Assembly: GCF_008831285.2 (NCBI RefSeq)
Contig: NC_045144.1
Coordinates: 8,843,886 to 8,907,885 of the forward strand
Source of the DNA: Nymphaea colorata
Lineage: Eukaryota > Streptophyta > Magnoliopsida > Nymphaeales > Nymphaeaceae
Direction: 5' to 3'
Length of the DNA: 64,000 nucleotides
The notes under the pieces are model-generated. The model saw nothing but the letters and a program-made list of their open reading frames with translations. It made no database searches and was not told the DNA's origin. The translations under genes and the position numbers were made by a program. Below, in pieces: positions 33,229 through 45,110 of the stretch (position 1 is its first letter; each line of letters starts with the position of its first letter).

Positions 33229-33254
33229 ACAAGAGAGAGAGAGAGAGAGAGAGA
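33229..33254. repeat. (GA)n microsatellite
   Basis: GA dinucleotide run just before the first unit of the 222-bp duplication in the hAT element. Confidence 0.9.
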
Positions 33255-33259
33255 CCATA

Positions 33260-33705
33260 GTGAATCTTCCATTCCCACAGCAAACAACGCAACGTCTCTT
33301 AGGGAGTTGGAGTTGGAGCTTCTAGAAAGGGCCTAGAAATGGGTTGTCGACAAGGGGGCCTCCGGATTTGGTAGAAGTCAAGGTGGCTGCCATTTTTTAT
33401 GCGTTCTTTCTCTTTCTTCCTCTGTAGTTCAGTAGCGGTGCTGTTGTGAGAGTCGCAGTTAATGAAACAAGTTATAAGATGGTGAATCTTCCATTCCCAA
33501 GGGAAACAACATCTCTTAGGGAGTTGGAGTTGGAGCTTCTTGTTTTGCCTTTAAATGGGTTGTCGACAAGGGTGCCTGCAGATTTGGCAGAAGTCAAGCT
33601 GGCTGCCATTTTTTACGCTTTCTTTTCTATCTTCCTCTGTAGTTCAGTAGAGGCGTTGTTGTGAGAATTGCAATTACTGAAACAAGTTATAAGACGGAGT
33701 GAGTT
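33260..33705. repeat. Tandem duplication inside hAT, 222 bp unit
   Basis: GTGAATCTTCCATTCCCA begins units at 33,260 and 33,482. Each continues through TCTCTTAGGGAGTTGGAGTT, GGGTTGTCGACAAGGG and CTTCCTCTGTAGTTCAGTAG. The second unit has a 72-codon plus-strand frame (33,446-33,664) including LRELELELLVLPLNGLSTRV. Its function is unknown, and the first unit breaks the same frame. Confidence 0.85.
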
Positions 33706-34079
33706 TTGGAGGAACTCTAGTGGCAAATCTTTTGTCTCATTTCATAGGTATTTGGAACGGTCAAACAAGCAACTTAGCTCATGTATTGGCAATTTAATTC
33801 CTAATTATGTTATATGAATCACTGAAGCCTGGTATATAAGGGTGTGTTTTCTTTCTTTCTTGCTCTTACAAGTTTATACTTGATAGTATTTTGTCATCTT
33901 ATTATGCTATTTTAGTGTGAGACATCTATAAGCAGTGGCGATGGCATCTTAATTAATCACGGTTCTAAAACTGGTTTCTAATCATGTGTTTAGGTTGTTT
34001 GAATTCCATTCAACTAGTAAATTATCTCTTCTAGCATTGGGAATGAAGAATATTGTCCGACGACATTGACAGATATAGA

Positions 34080-35815
34080 GGAAAATGAATCTTTTTCATC
34101 TACTGAAAAGGAAGTTGAATCCAAGAGGAAAAGAACTTCAGTGGTATGGAATAACTTCAAATTAGTACAGTATAAGGGAAACAAGTTTGCAAAATGCAAC
34201 AATTGTGGAGAATGATTAGGTGGACATAGTTATAATGGTACGAGCCACTTAAAACGACATAGAGATACATGTGCCAAAAGACAAATTGCTCATGAAAAAC
34301 AACGAACTTTGTCAATTGGAGTTAGTGATTCTTGTGCAGCTTCTTTAGGTCTACACAAATTTGATATGGTATAAGAAAATGTATGGCGAAGTATACAATC
34401 ATGCATAGACTTCCTTTTAGTTTTGCAGAATATGAATATCACAACGATCTTCTAAAGGCTTGCAATTCAAGATTTGTTCCATTTTCTAGAAAGACACTTA
34501 CAAAAGAGGTTCAGTCAATGTTCAAGACTGAAAAAATGCGATATCAAGGAGTTTTAAATAACCATGTGGAGCTGGTTTCATTGACATTTGACATGTGGTC
34601 CTCACAACAAACATTAGAATATTTATGTTTGACAGCCCAATATATTGATACAAATTGGCAATTGCACTCTCATATGCTTGATTTCCACTAAGAGGGGAAT
34701 ACTTTCATATTCGTTGTGGTGCACATATTATAAATCTCATGGTTCAAGATGGTATGAATGATATGGTTGATACAATTTCAAAAATTCGTGACAGTGTTAA
34801 ATATGTAAGGGGATCACCAAAACGACTACATGGGTTCAAGCAATGTGTAATGGCAATGGGTTTCGATGAGAAGAAAAGTTTAAACTATGATGTTCCTATT
34901 CGATGGAATTCTACATTTATAATGTTGACAGATGCATTGTTATTCAAAGATGTCTTTCAACATTTGGTATCATGCGATCCTAGTTATGCATGTTTGACTT
35001 CTGAGGATGAGTGATGCATTTGATTTATGTCAGTTCTTAAAAGGTATTTTATGATGCAACAAATTTATTCTCTACCTCTAAGCAGATAACATCTAATCTT
35101 GTTTTTGAAGAAGTTTTATCAATTTATCATCATTTACGTAGGTACCGTGGAACATCAAATGAACATATGAGGGCATTGATTTGCAAAATGCAAGAAAAAT
35201 TTGACAAATACTTCAAGAGTTACAATATTCTCTTTGCAATTGCAGTTGTTTTGGATCGTAGGTTCAAGTTGTCATACTTGAAGTATTTGCTTGATGATTT
35301 GGATAAACCAGATGCAATGGTAAAATATGAAGTTGTAGAGAACATCCTTTATGAATTGTATGTTGAATACAGAAACATATATAATGAAAGTGACACAAGT
35401 AATATGCGAAGGGACAATGCATATACTAGTACAATGATTGCAACAGAAGAGTATAGAAGTGTGGCTAGATTTGGGTTCAAAACATACTTCAGTTCTATCT
35501 CTCCTGTAGTGGCTCATACAGATCTGGACAAATATTTGATTGATCCAATGGAGGAAATTGCCCATAATGCAGACTTCAACATATTATCTTCGTGGAAGAC
35601 AAATGAAAGTAAATATAAAATTGTAGCCAAGATGGCTTGAGATGTATTAGCCATTCCTGTATCTACGGTTGCTTCAGAATCTGCATTCAGTATAGCAGGA
35701 AGAATTCTTAATGATTATCGATGCTCAACTACTCCTGAAAATGTGGAATCATTAATCTGCACATAGAGTTGGATTCGTGATGCACACAACTTGGGTGAAA
35801 GGTAAGATGTTCATA
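34080..35815 (+). pseudogene. hAT transposase (BED finger, hATC), degenerate
   Basis: A plus-strand series of blocks matches plant zf-BED hAT transposases. The BED finger is at ~34,120-34,275 (VVWNNFKLV, CNNCGE, GTSHLKRHRDTC), with a TGA at 34,213-34,215. After a frameshift at ~34,380 comes LPFSFAEYE...VELVSLTFDMWSS, which carries the first catalytic Asp. A deletion after LHSHMLDF removes the second-Asp block, and RCGAHIINLMVQDG resumes at ~34,715. Then come a DUF4413-like stretch (35,167-35,640) and the dimerisation tail [20 protein letters not shown] near 35,660-35,720. Two more stops (35,638-35,640 and ~35,764) look like CGA-to-TGA and CAG-to-TAG changes. In the family the protein cuts and reinserts DNA at the inverted repeats. 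Confidence 0.92.
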
Positions 35816-36069
35816 GTCTATTTTCTAATTTATTTTACATATTAACATAATAGTGTGCTTAAATTAACACGTGTTACAGTTCTCATGATGCAGAGCACCA
35901 TTCGGACGAGGAAAGTTAATCCAATGCATGATTATCATGGTAATTTTTTTAATTAATGTTTATTATTCCATGCAGACAAGCACCTATTAATTTTTATTAA
36001 CATTTCTTTTTTGTGTTAAATTGTAGATGGACATTTCAAGGTTGGTGACAGACTTTGAAGACATTTAGT

Positions 36070-36345
36070 TTGAATATGCCACATTCAAGTTTCAATTTTA
36101 TTTCTAAATAATGCTTTTGTTAATTCAAATGATGGTGGTGGTGGTAGTTGTATTAGTGTGAACAGGCCACGTTCAAGTTAATTTTATTTCTAAATGATGC
36201 TTTTGTTAATTCAAATGATGGTGGTGGTGGTGGTGGTATTAACGTGAACATGCCACATTCAAGTTAATTTTATTTCTAAATAATAGCTTTTGTTAATTCA
36301 AATGATGGTGGTGGTAGTTGTATTACTGTGAACATGCCACATTCA
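36070..36345. repeat. ~86-bp minisatellite in hAT 3' half
   Basis: Three units with the word TTAATTCAAATGATGGTGG at 36,120, 36,206 and 36,293. Each contains GATGGTGGTGGT triplets and GTGAACA(T/G)GCCAC(A/G)TTCAA. Confidence 0.9.
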
Positions 36346-36847
36346 ATTCTTGGCTGTCTTGTTAACGACAAAAGGCGGTCTTGTGTGCATGCTCTTGAAG
36401 TAATAGTTTCAATTGTTGGAAATTACACTTTTTTGTTTATGTTTCTTCATCAATTGTTGGTCGTTTTTTCATTGTTGCTTGCCTGAAAAAGTTATAGTTT
36501 GGTATGGTTCCATCCTTTTGAGAATGGATGAAAATTGCTTTGAACAATGCCTTTTTTTTGGTAGACGTGAGTTCATTTAACAGGCTGAATGTATATGTTT
36601 CATGTAAGCACGACAAAATGATTAAAAACCGAACGGGCCCGACCCGACCCGGCCAGGCCCGACAGTTAACAAACGGGCCGGGTCGGCCTTGGACATGATT
36701 GATTCAGCCCGGTACCCCGCCCGGCCCGTTACTAATCGGGCCGGGTAGCGGGCCGATCGTATCCAGATCCGGGCTTTAAACGACGGGCCTTAAATGGGCC
36801 GGCCCGGCCCGGCCCGGCCCGGCTCAATGCCCAAGCCTACCAACAAC

Positions 36848-37160
36848 CAAGTTAAGGGAGCCCCGACGGGGACACGAGCGCTAGATCCCTTGCTTAAGAA
36901 CAGTCTTCTTTCACTTGTGCTACTAACGCCCAATAAAAATTATTTGAAACTTGCAGTAATTTGGGACCTTTGTAACTCTTTTATAGTGATCCTTTTGCTT
37001 TTCTTCAATTATTGAAAAATTCTTCTCGACAATATTTTAATTCACATGTTTATTGATGCATTAGTTAGTATTTTTGCAATATTGCTCGTTATAAAATTTG
37101 ATTTTTGAAGCCTAGTTATTCAAACAATCCCTACTGCTCAAACCATCTTGTTGGCATCTG

Positions 37161-37241
<81 letters not shown>

Positions 37242-37445
37242 GTGGAATAGCGGATGCAAAAAATCAGCCAACTACCTTTATAGCCGAATAAATGGTTTTT
37301 TTTTTTTATTATTTTGCGTCAAAACAATGGCGTCATGGCCATTCGTGCAAATTTTTTGAATTGCTTTCGTTTTTCGTCCTTCCTATCTAAACAAATATTG
37401 TAACAGGTTATTTACTTCGCTTTCCTTTTATATCATTAATCTCTC
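36848..37445. repeat. Dispersed repeat R2, right part of split copy
   Basis: Continues the R2 copy interrupted by the hAT element and aligns with 28,665-29,150, except for an extra AT microsatellite at 37,162-37,238. Confidence 0.85.
37162..37238. repeat. (AT)n microsatellite
   Basis: AT dinucleotides over ~77 bp interrupted once by CTATGT; absent from the sister R2 copy at 28,960. Confidence 0.95.
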
Positions 37446-39586
37446 CTTGCTTTTCCTATTCTTTTCCCTTTACAAAAATCTAGTGTTCATGTAGGAATGT
37501 GTCAAGAAAGGAAAGTTAATTTAGCTTCGTTGCCGTCACAGGGTTACGATACATGTAACAAAATGGGACATTCATGAAAATATTATTACTGTCAGCCTCC
37601 TTTTTAGATGATTATTATTGTTGTATTATGAAATTGTTAGTTCCAAGTTCCCAACTGTGAAAGACGACATACTTTTGCAAATAGAATGGCAAAGAAAAAA
37701 AATTCCATATTTATATTAGAAAATAGAAGAGAGCTTTTCCCGTCTTGTAATAACGAATGAGTTCATATAAATCAATCTCTCTCTCTCTCTCTTGCCGACG
37801 GCCATGTATTATATCTGGTTTCAATGTTAGTATATATATCCAGAAGGGGTAAATAAATGAATGCACCCGAAATTTTTGTGATGAGAAGCTTTTTGGTTCT
37901 GGTAATGAAGTGGCCTAAGAGCATGTAGACTGACAACTTAAAAGCATTAAGTTATTTTATTTATGTCACCTGCGATGGTATCCAATTCACTTGGGGAGAG
38001 AAAATTCCAAATTCTAATCAATACATTGTGTTTTCACATGTTGCAATGTAGTCCCGTATCCAACGGAAAGGCGGAAGTTTGTAAGAAAATGCATCTTAAA
38101 ATTAGAATCGGTCCTTGTATCCAATGGAAAAGGGGTGGGACCAAATTTGAGATTAGATGCTTCTCTAGTGCAGCATTCATCACTTGTGTATATTAACTAA
38201 CTGCAAATCTGACGAGAGAGAGGACTCCCATCCTTATAATTTATTATAAAAAATATAAGGAATGGCTATGCGACCAGCTCTGCGAATAAAATCCCAGTAG
38301 ATGCAATCATAAACTTTCCTTAAAACTAAGTTTTCACATTACAGAACCCCCACTGTGCTGTTAATAGATTCGTGGACTAGAAGGATCTTTCCATGGACTA
38401 ATTGCCCTGGTAGAAGCACTCCCTGATCCTCCCCAACAAGGGAAATCTCTTACGTTGACTGTGCCTGCAAATTTAGGAATCAAAGTGATAAGAGATCTAT
38501 TGACGTTAGCAACCAATTTACATGTTTTGGAGCTTGTCCATATTAATCATATCTTTTTTTTCCGGATATCACATATTTGGATTCGAATACGAACAAAGAA
38601 AAGTCACATCCAAATATGAATCCGAATTTTGAACCAAATTTGGTTGATTTTCAAAAGAGCATTAAATACATGATATTTATTTTAAAATAAATATGTCCTG
38701 AATCCAAATCTAAATCTATGTACATCCGAATTTGAATCCAAATTCGATCAGATGTCATTTCTTAAATCTGAATCTGATTCAATTTCTTCATCGGGTACTA
38801 ATTTTTTTTTTCCATATCCGATTGTTTTCAGTTCAGTTAGAATTTGATATATAGACATCATTACTTTCCCATTTCTCATTGAAAATACCGCTATTTTAAT
38901 CTCCTCTAGACATACTGGCAGCCTAAGAAAATCATAATCAACCTTCCATTAGCAACTACACTTCATCAGTATCATCTAGCATTTCCCCTAGACAGTTTGC
39001 CACATTATGAAATTCGTTAAAGAAGCTTATGCATAATTCATGAATTCTACTTGGTCGTCGCCTCCCATGAATTCTATTTGATACCACCATGTGCTATTCT
39101 TCCTTCACATTGAGTTTTTTGTTTCCATTGCTTGTTAATGAAATTGGCTCTTATACCAATCTGTAGAAAGCATCGGCCATCCACTTAGCTGGTTGTTTCT
39201 GAATCGCCTCCAATTTCTTCAACAGTCTGATCATGCAATATCCAATAGCTTGCAATTTCCATGCCTCTCTAGTGACCGATTCACACTCTAGCTGAAGAGA
39301 TCAAAACGTGAAAAACTGAAAAAGTTCTTTACCACTCATCCCGTGCCCTTCAGTAAGACTGAGCACTAGGACAAAATGGCACCAAATGGTTCTTGGCAAG
39401 ATACACTTCCTGAAATTTGTTTTGCAAAATTTAGTTAAATACAACCCAATCCAATTTGCACAATACATTATCTTGATCCCCTGTCAAGCATTTTGGCTCT
39501 TCAATAAATCTGTTTTATCTTAACGTTGGAAGCAGTCTGAACCAATAAACTAAATTTTCATTTGGTGTGATTTCCTTGAGATCTTA
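37446..39586. other. Intergenic; no gene seen
   Basis: No coding region recognised. 38,550-38,865 is a diverged member of the GGATTCGAAT-rich foldback family lacking clear ends. A short TC run lies at ~37,778-37,792. Confidence 0.5.
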
Positions 39587-40040
39587 TTTAGGGATGTCAA
39601 TGGAACCGATTCAAATCAAGTAAACCCTTAATCACATCCCCCTTTTTTCGAATATTGCCATATTGGGATTCAAATTTGGATTCAAATACAAATAAAGAAA
39701 AGTCACAAGCAAATCTGAACCTGAAATCCGATTTCACGATCTGAATCTGATTTTATATTCATATCCGAATTCCATTCTGAATTTCAGACCAAATTTTGCA
39801 AATTTTCACAATGTAAGAGCATTAGATATAGACTATTTTCTAAAAATAAATCTGATCCAGATCTGTATCTCAATCAAAATCCGAATTTGATCAGATATTT
39901 ATGTATATCCGAATCCGATAGGATGTCATTTGTTAAATTCGAATCCAATTTCTTAATCATGTATTAAAATTTTTTTCCTATCTGATTTTTTCGGATCAAT
40001 TCGGTTGGATATCCGATTCAGATGGGATATATTGACAATT
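39587..40040. mobile_element. Foldback/MITE-like element, copy 3
   Basis: Starts TTTAGGGATGTCAA and ends near GATATATTGACA, with an interior rich in GATTCAAATTTGGATTC-type words. It shares not only the element but also the preceding ~30 bp (CATTTGGTGTGATTTCCTTGA) with the copy at 44,783, so the copies may have spread as part of a longer unit. Confidence 0.6.
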
Positions 40041-41353
40041 CAGTTTTTAGATTATAAATTGGATGGCCTAACGATAGCCTACACAACAAAGTTTGCTTTC
40101 ATCATATGAATAAACAGCTTTTTAGCATGTGGTTGCTAGAAAAGTAATGAGGTACTGCACTTTGTTCCATTGTTTTTTCTATGTAGCTTTCAATTATATT
40201 TATGGTAATTTGGATATAATTGCGAACTGACAATATTATTTTAAAGAGGCTACACAAACTAATAAAGCAGAAAACTTGTTTACCATATGGGTATTTTGAT
40301 CAATTTTGGTCATAAACCCACGTTGAGTCCCCAGACCTAAATGGACGAGATGCGCATTGCTTTAAGTAAGAGTGCAGAGCTTGCCTATATTTATGACAAC
40401 ATCAAAAAGTTAAATTGTGCTTTGCTAATTGTCAAATACTTAGTTAGAACTTTTAAATGTCTCTCTTTTCTAAAGTAACAGATTAAACTCTTATGTTAGC
40501 GTCGTTTAGTTTGCGATGCTTATTGTCCCTTTGCCTTTCACAATAAGCGACTCTAGAGTAAGGGTTTTTTTAAAGTATGAAGCCCTACGTAGGAAAGCAT
40601 GGCATTGGCATGGCTCTACTTTGAAAGGGCTATAGTTGGATTTGGGCCGACGGTTAGTTGCTCGCTTGTTAAGGCCTTCGTTGAATTCCTTAAGTCATCA
40701 TTGCGCTCTCATATATTCCCGAAAAGGAAGATACCAAGAGAAATCAGTATGTCAATGGAATAAAAAAATTTTTAGTATTCCGTTTGTCTCCACTGTGGAT
40801 GTTGAGATGAACAAATATAGAATGAATCCAATATGTGGTCAATGAACCAAGTTAATATATAAAAGCAATAAAAGAACATAACTGAGGATTGATTGTTTTG
40901 CATCCATAATTGTTTCAGTTGGAGCACTTTTATTTATTACTATCATATGATATCTATAGTTTTTAGACTGACAACTTTTTGCACTATAAATTGGATATTC
41001 TAGCCCTTCTCTGCACAACAAAGCAGCCGCTTTGTCTCTTTATATTATGCAGAAGCTGCTATTGACCATATGATTTTTAGAAGTTCTTAGAGGTATTTCT
41101 CATTGTTCATTCCTTCCTTATATTTTATTCAATAGTGTTCGTGTTAATTAAAATCATTACTCATTGAATGCTACTCTAATTCTTTTTACTCCATGTGAAA
41201 GGTTTATCCTAGAACTCTCTGCTGTATATTCAAATCGTGCATAGAAAAGGTTCACTTCCTAACTATACTTCACTACATTTTCCTGGACAAACCTACCATA
41301 AAGTAAGAATCCCAAGGTGAAATATGTGCCGGGTAACGCAAAAGAGCAGAAAC

Positions 41354-41656
41354 TAGGCCTGCAGACACTCGAAACCGAGCCCGGGTCAAGCCTTGTTAAA
41401 ATTTAAAAATATATATTTTAATGTAAAATAATACATAAATATAATTAATCTTAACAAAATATTATAATTATATATAAAAAGTAATAAAATAAAATAAATC
41501 TTATGAAGCCGAACCAGACTTAATCGTGGCCAGCCAGGCTGGCCCAATAATTTGTTGGGCCACCCGGTGCCTTTGTTTCAGGCATGAACCTGGGTGGACC
41601 CGAGCCGGGGCTGGGTTTGGGTGCCCGTTGGGTATCCGGCCCGATGACCAGGCTTA
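41354..41656. mobile_element. hAT-type MITE, 303 bp, with 8-bp TSD
   Basis: Starts TAGGCCTG and ends CAGGCTTA (inverted, 7 of 8 matching), flanked by a perfect 8-bp duplication GCAGAAAC (41,346-41,353 and 41,657-41,664). Copy B at ~49,050 lacks the insert and reads straight through. The ends match those of the 5.1 kb hAT element (TAGGCCTGGGC), and both carry GC-rich GGGCC/CCCGG words inside the ends, with an AT-rich middle here. It is a likely non-autonomous derivative of the same family. Confidence 0.9.
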
Positions 41657-41870
41657 GCAGAAACTTCAAAAGCAGAAGTTAGATGAATGTAGTCAAGAAA
41701 GGGAAGATGCAACTAGTAATAATGATTGTCGGGCCGGCTCGGTGCCTTTTTTTTTGGGTCTGAACCCAGGCCCGAGTTGAACTGGGTACCATGAGGACCT
41801 GATGCCCAAGCTTAATAGAAACTTAAGAAGCAGGAGTTAGATGAATTTAGTTAGAAAAGGAAAGATGCAA
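41540..41870. repeat. Tandem duplication of MITE end plus flank, ~160 bp
   Basis: CGGTGCCTTT...GAACC...CC(C/G)GAG...GCTTA(G/A)(C/T)AGAAACTT...AGTTAGATGAAT...GATGCAACTAGTAAT occurs at ~41,567-41,720 and again at ~41,735-41,880. The second unit therefore carries a decayed copy of the right MITE end and its flanking exon-like sequence. Confidence 0.75.
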
Positions 41871-42439
41871 CTAGTAATGATCACCCTCAAAGTGAAATTC
41901 TATTGAAAGTGAGTCGTGCAATAGATCTAGTTCAGGGTCAGCTGTCTCATACTTTTAGGACCTGAATCTAACTTGATAGTATGGATGTATTCACATTTCC
42001 TATTTTGCTTATGCCCTTGTCTTATTTTATGTCTACATGTTTAAGACTTTGTGCATATTGATCTTTAGGAGTACTATGTTAGTTTGATGGGAATTACTTG
42101 CAATGTTTTAGATTCTTTTATTTGATTGAAAATTTCAAAATGATAATTACAAGAACTCTTGATTGCTCATTTAGGTAGCTATTATTTAGTGATGTTGGAT
42201 TTAGGCACATTACTTGACCCAAAGTGCTTTACAGGTTCTAAGTGCCAACTTAAGGGCAAAATCAAGTTTACTTTTAAAACTTGATGAAAACAAAATTTTC
42301 AAAAGGGACAAGACTCTTCTCTCAATATGCGGCAGATGCGTATGCATTTTAATATCATTTGTTGGATTTGTGAGGCAATTGTTATTTTTCCAAGTAATAC
42401 ACGCAAGTACTGTTTTCCTATGTGCTGACTTTTTCTTCA

Positions 42440-42706
42440 TTCAAGTTTGTTGTAGTCAGTGTGTGGGATTCACTTGTTCCATCAGAAAGCGGGCATGCAT
42501 CAGTCGTTCAAAGACGAGGTCTTTTTCTATTGAGAAACTTACAAAAAAGATTGTATAATATGTTACATGAACAGAAGTTGAGCTATCAATCTGAATCTAT
42601 AGAGGAAGATCTCATCTTTGAAAGTGACAAGCCTACGGTCTGTGTTGAGATTGGTTATGGTGTTCTTGTAAAACATCCACATTCAACAAGTCAAGAAGAG
42701 GAATAG
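42440..42706 (+). pseudogene. Unidentified exon-like frame, copy A
   Basis: After a TTTGTTGTAG acceptor-like site, a plus-strand frame runs through ESGHASVVQRRG, KRLYNMLHEQKL, SESIEEDLIFESDKPTVCVE and IGYGVLVKHPH to a TAG at 42,704-42,706. Copy B at ~49,365-49,640 keeps the same acceptor and the block YNMLHEQKL but is frameshifted after SIEE. Conservation of the acidic C-terminus looks protein-like. I do not recognise the family. Confidence 0.4.
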
Positions 42707-43149
42707 GAAGAACCTTCACTCACGGCAAAGCAACTTCATTCTCAAAAAAGTATATTCTATTAAGAATCTCGTTCCCTATCCTCATTAGTTTGTACACATA
42801 CCCAAAGCAAAAACAATAAATTCATCCGAGTCAACAAGGTGGAAATGCAGCAAACAAGAGAGAAGGGTCAAATGTCCTTACAAAAAGGTGTTCTTCAAAA
42901 ATAAGAAAAAACTCATCTAACACGATGCTTCTACTTTCTCTAGTTAAATTTGCATTTATACCAGGACTGTTTTAAGCTGAAAGTAGAAATCTCGCGTTGA
43001 GTTTTTTTTTTTTGTTTTTTCCCTTTTTTAGAGGAAGCACCTTTTTGTGTGGTCATATGCCCCTTTGCTCATGTTGTAAGGCATTCCCCCCTTGTTTACT
43101 CAGATGAATTTATTTATCTTCTTTGAGTATGTATAGGAACTGAAACCCT

Positions 43150-44320
43150 ATTTAATCACTCGGGATTTCACTGTAGTAGGTGGATCCCAATTCATATATT
43201 TGAAATCAGTTCCGGTTCCATCAAATAGGGCTTGAGATTCCTGCCCATTGTGATGGATTCTGGAATGGCGATTCCAGGAAATCCATCCCACCTTGAGGGG
43301 TTGGACAGCCATCCTTGCTTCGTTTTTCTGCTTGTTAGGATTCACGTGCTCCTTCGCTTCCATCTTTATTACAACGACTACACCCATCGTCATTGCCATC
43401 TTTATCGCAACCACCTGCAGCCACCATCTCTTGCATCGTGGTCCGTTTTTCCCATTTGCCGTCGGCAACATCTCCCCACCTTGCGAATCGATCGTGGAGC
43501 CACCGTCGTCCCCGTCTTCCCACCTTCTCCTCCTTGATTGCCCACTCGCCTGTCCATCTATCTTCATCTCCTGGTGAGGCAAGGTGGGTGTTCTCTCTCT
43601 CCTTCTCTCTCTCTCACCCATTGTTCCTTCTTGTGTAGGCTGTCCTGCGACTGAAGCACCTGTTGTTGGAGGTTGTTATACAAAGCTTCAACCATGTTCA
43701 ACTAATTGTTTTCTCAGGTGCTCTCTCTATCTCTTGCTATTGTTAGGCGAAATGGTGTATCAATTTTTTTGGGGGCTTGCTTTTGTTTTCTTGTGTTCGC
43801 ACATCCTTCTCTTCAACACACTATTTCTTGTTCGCAGATTGTGGGTGAACGAGTGTAGGCGTGATCGTATGATAGTTATGGTCCATCGTTTCTCTGTGGT
43901 CTAGCAATAATGAGGATATGCTCTGTAACCGAGTTTTGATGCTGTTCTTTTGTTGCTTTCTTCATGATGAACTTTCATGTGTTGGAGAAATATTTTGAGA
44001 GTGGATTTCTTGGACTGCTTCTTTTGTTAGTTTTGCTCAAGAATGATGAGGGCGTCTTGAAGGGTCAAGCATTCTGCAAATTTTTGAATTTGGGAGGGTC
44101 TGATGGGATGATGTAGGTATTCTGTAAAACAAATTGCTGTAGCCAATGACTACTAGTACGTGATTCTCTCTGTTCAGTGTTTGGAAGCACTAATGGCTCC
44201 CAAAACATGGGATTGCAGGTCCACCATCATCTTAAAGGCGTAGGACTGACGACACATTGCTTTAATGTGGCTTAAACTTGCATGCTCCAGTCATGGAAAT
44301 AACAAAATAACAACTTCCGA
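43150..44320. other. Copy A tail, low-complexity frames
   Basis: This CT-rich stretch carries overlapping open frames on both strands up to 157 codons, with Arg/Glu- or Ser/Pro-rich products. Their copy-B counterparts (49,860-50,820) are broken, so I do not call a gene. Confidence 0.45.
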
Positions 44321-44782
44321 TGGTATACCTCGTTGATTTCAGTTGTTGGAAGTACTTGATTAATCATATCAGCAGTTGACTGTTCATTTGTAAAAATCTT
44401 TTTCTAGAAATGCTCAATATAATTCCTATTGGGCAGCATTTGATTACTTCATATTTAAAATCCATGGATCTGATGTGGCATGCTTTTGCTGATGTGGTAA
44501 AAGATCTACAGTAAAATCCATAGTTCAAAACTGAAGATCTTTGGTCAGACAGAAGATCCAAACTTAAAAATTAAAATCCGTATTTTGTCCTTTTTGTTTT
44601 GAGAATGAGGTTGGATTTACTGTTGGAAAAGGGTCTGATCTTTAATCCACGGTTCTTAAATCCTAGGGTTTTAGATCAAAGGCAACCAAACACCCTATTC
44701 TTTCTTGGAACAGCTTGCATCTTTGCTCTTTTTTGGTGACACAACACAATTTCTCCATTTGGTGTGATTTCCTTGACGTCGT

Positions 44783-45110
44783 ATTTAGGGATGTCAACAG
44801 ATCGAATTCAAATTGGATAAACCCCTAACCATATCCCTTTTTCCAGATATTGCAAAATGGGATTCAAATTCGCATTCGAATACGAATAAAGAAAAGTCTT
44901 ATCTAAATCCAAATCTGAAATCTGATTTCACAACCCGAATCTGATTTTATATTCACATTGGAATTCAAATCTGAATTTTGAAAGGAATTTTGCCAAAACT
45001 GAAAATATAAGAGCACTAGACATATGATATTTGTCTAAAAATAAATCTGATACAAATCTGTATCCACATCTGAATACGAATTTGAATCCGAATCCGATCA
45101 GTTTTGAGTA
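44783..45110. mobile_element. Foldback/MITE-like element, copy 4
   Basis: Starts TTTAGGGATGTCAAC and contains the same CAAATTC(G/A)ATTCGAATACG words as copies at 11.2 and 39.6 kb; its right end is not clear. Confidence 0.55.

Larger units (their letters stand above)
31732..36839 (+). mobile_element. hAT DNA transposon, complete ends, dead transposase
   Basis: The 5,108-bp element begins TAGGCCTGGGC and ends GCCCAAGCCTA: 11-bp terminal inverted repeats with one mismatch. It is flanked by a perfect 8-bp target duplication CCAACAAC (31,724-31,731 and 36,840-36,847), the hAT hallmark. Subterminal regions (31,740-31,880 and 36,635-36,830) are packed with GGGCC/CCCGG words, the likely transposase-binding repeats. 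The interior holds a degenerate BED-finger/hAT transposase at 34,080-35,815, two long tandem duplications in the 5' half and a minisatellite in the 3' half. The transposase is broken, so the copy cannot move itself. Confidence 0.95.
40205..44320 (+). repeat. Segmental duplication, copy A
   Basis: Aligns in direct orientation with 48,025-50,863. Shared landmarks: AAAGAGGCTACACAAACTAATAAA (first 20: AAAGAGGCTACACAAACTAA) near 40,243 and 48,067; TGAATTCCTTAAGTCAT near 40,681 and 48,451; TAAGAATCCCAAGGTGAAAT near 41,304 and 49,005; GATGGATTCTGGAATGGCGA near 43,251 and 49,959. Copy A is longer, in part because of the hAT MITE and a tandem duplication at 41.35-41.87 kb. It contains exon-like stretches (see 42,440-42,706). 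The two copies are visibly diverged, so the duplication is not recent. Confidence 0.85.

Noticed and set aside
42550-42706. Weak resemblance of the SDKPTVCVEIGYGVLVKH stretch to prefoldin-like proteins
   Set aside because: Only a few residues agree and the rest of the fold is absent.
43148-43621. 157-codon minus-strand frame with Arg/Glu/Asp-rich product
   Set aside because: Low complexity, overlapped by three plus-strand frames, and broken in the duplicated copy at 49.9-50.4 kb.
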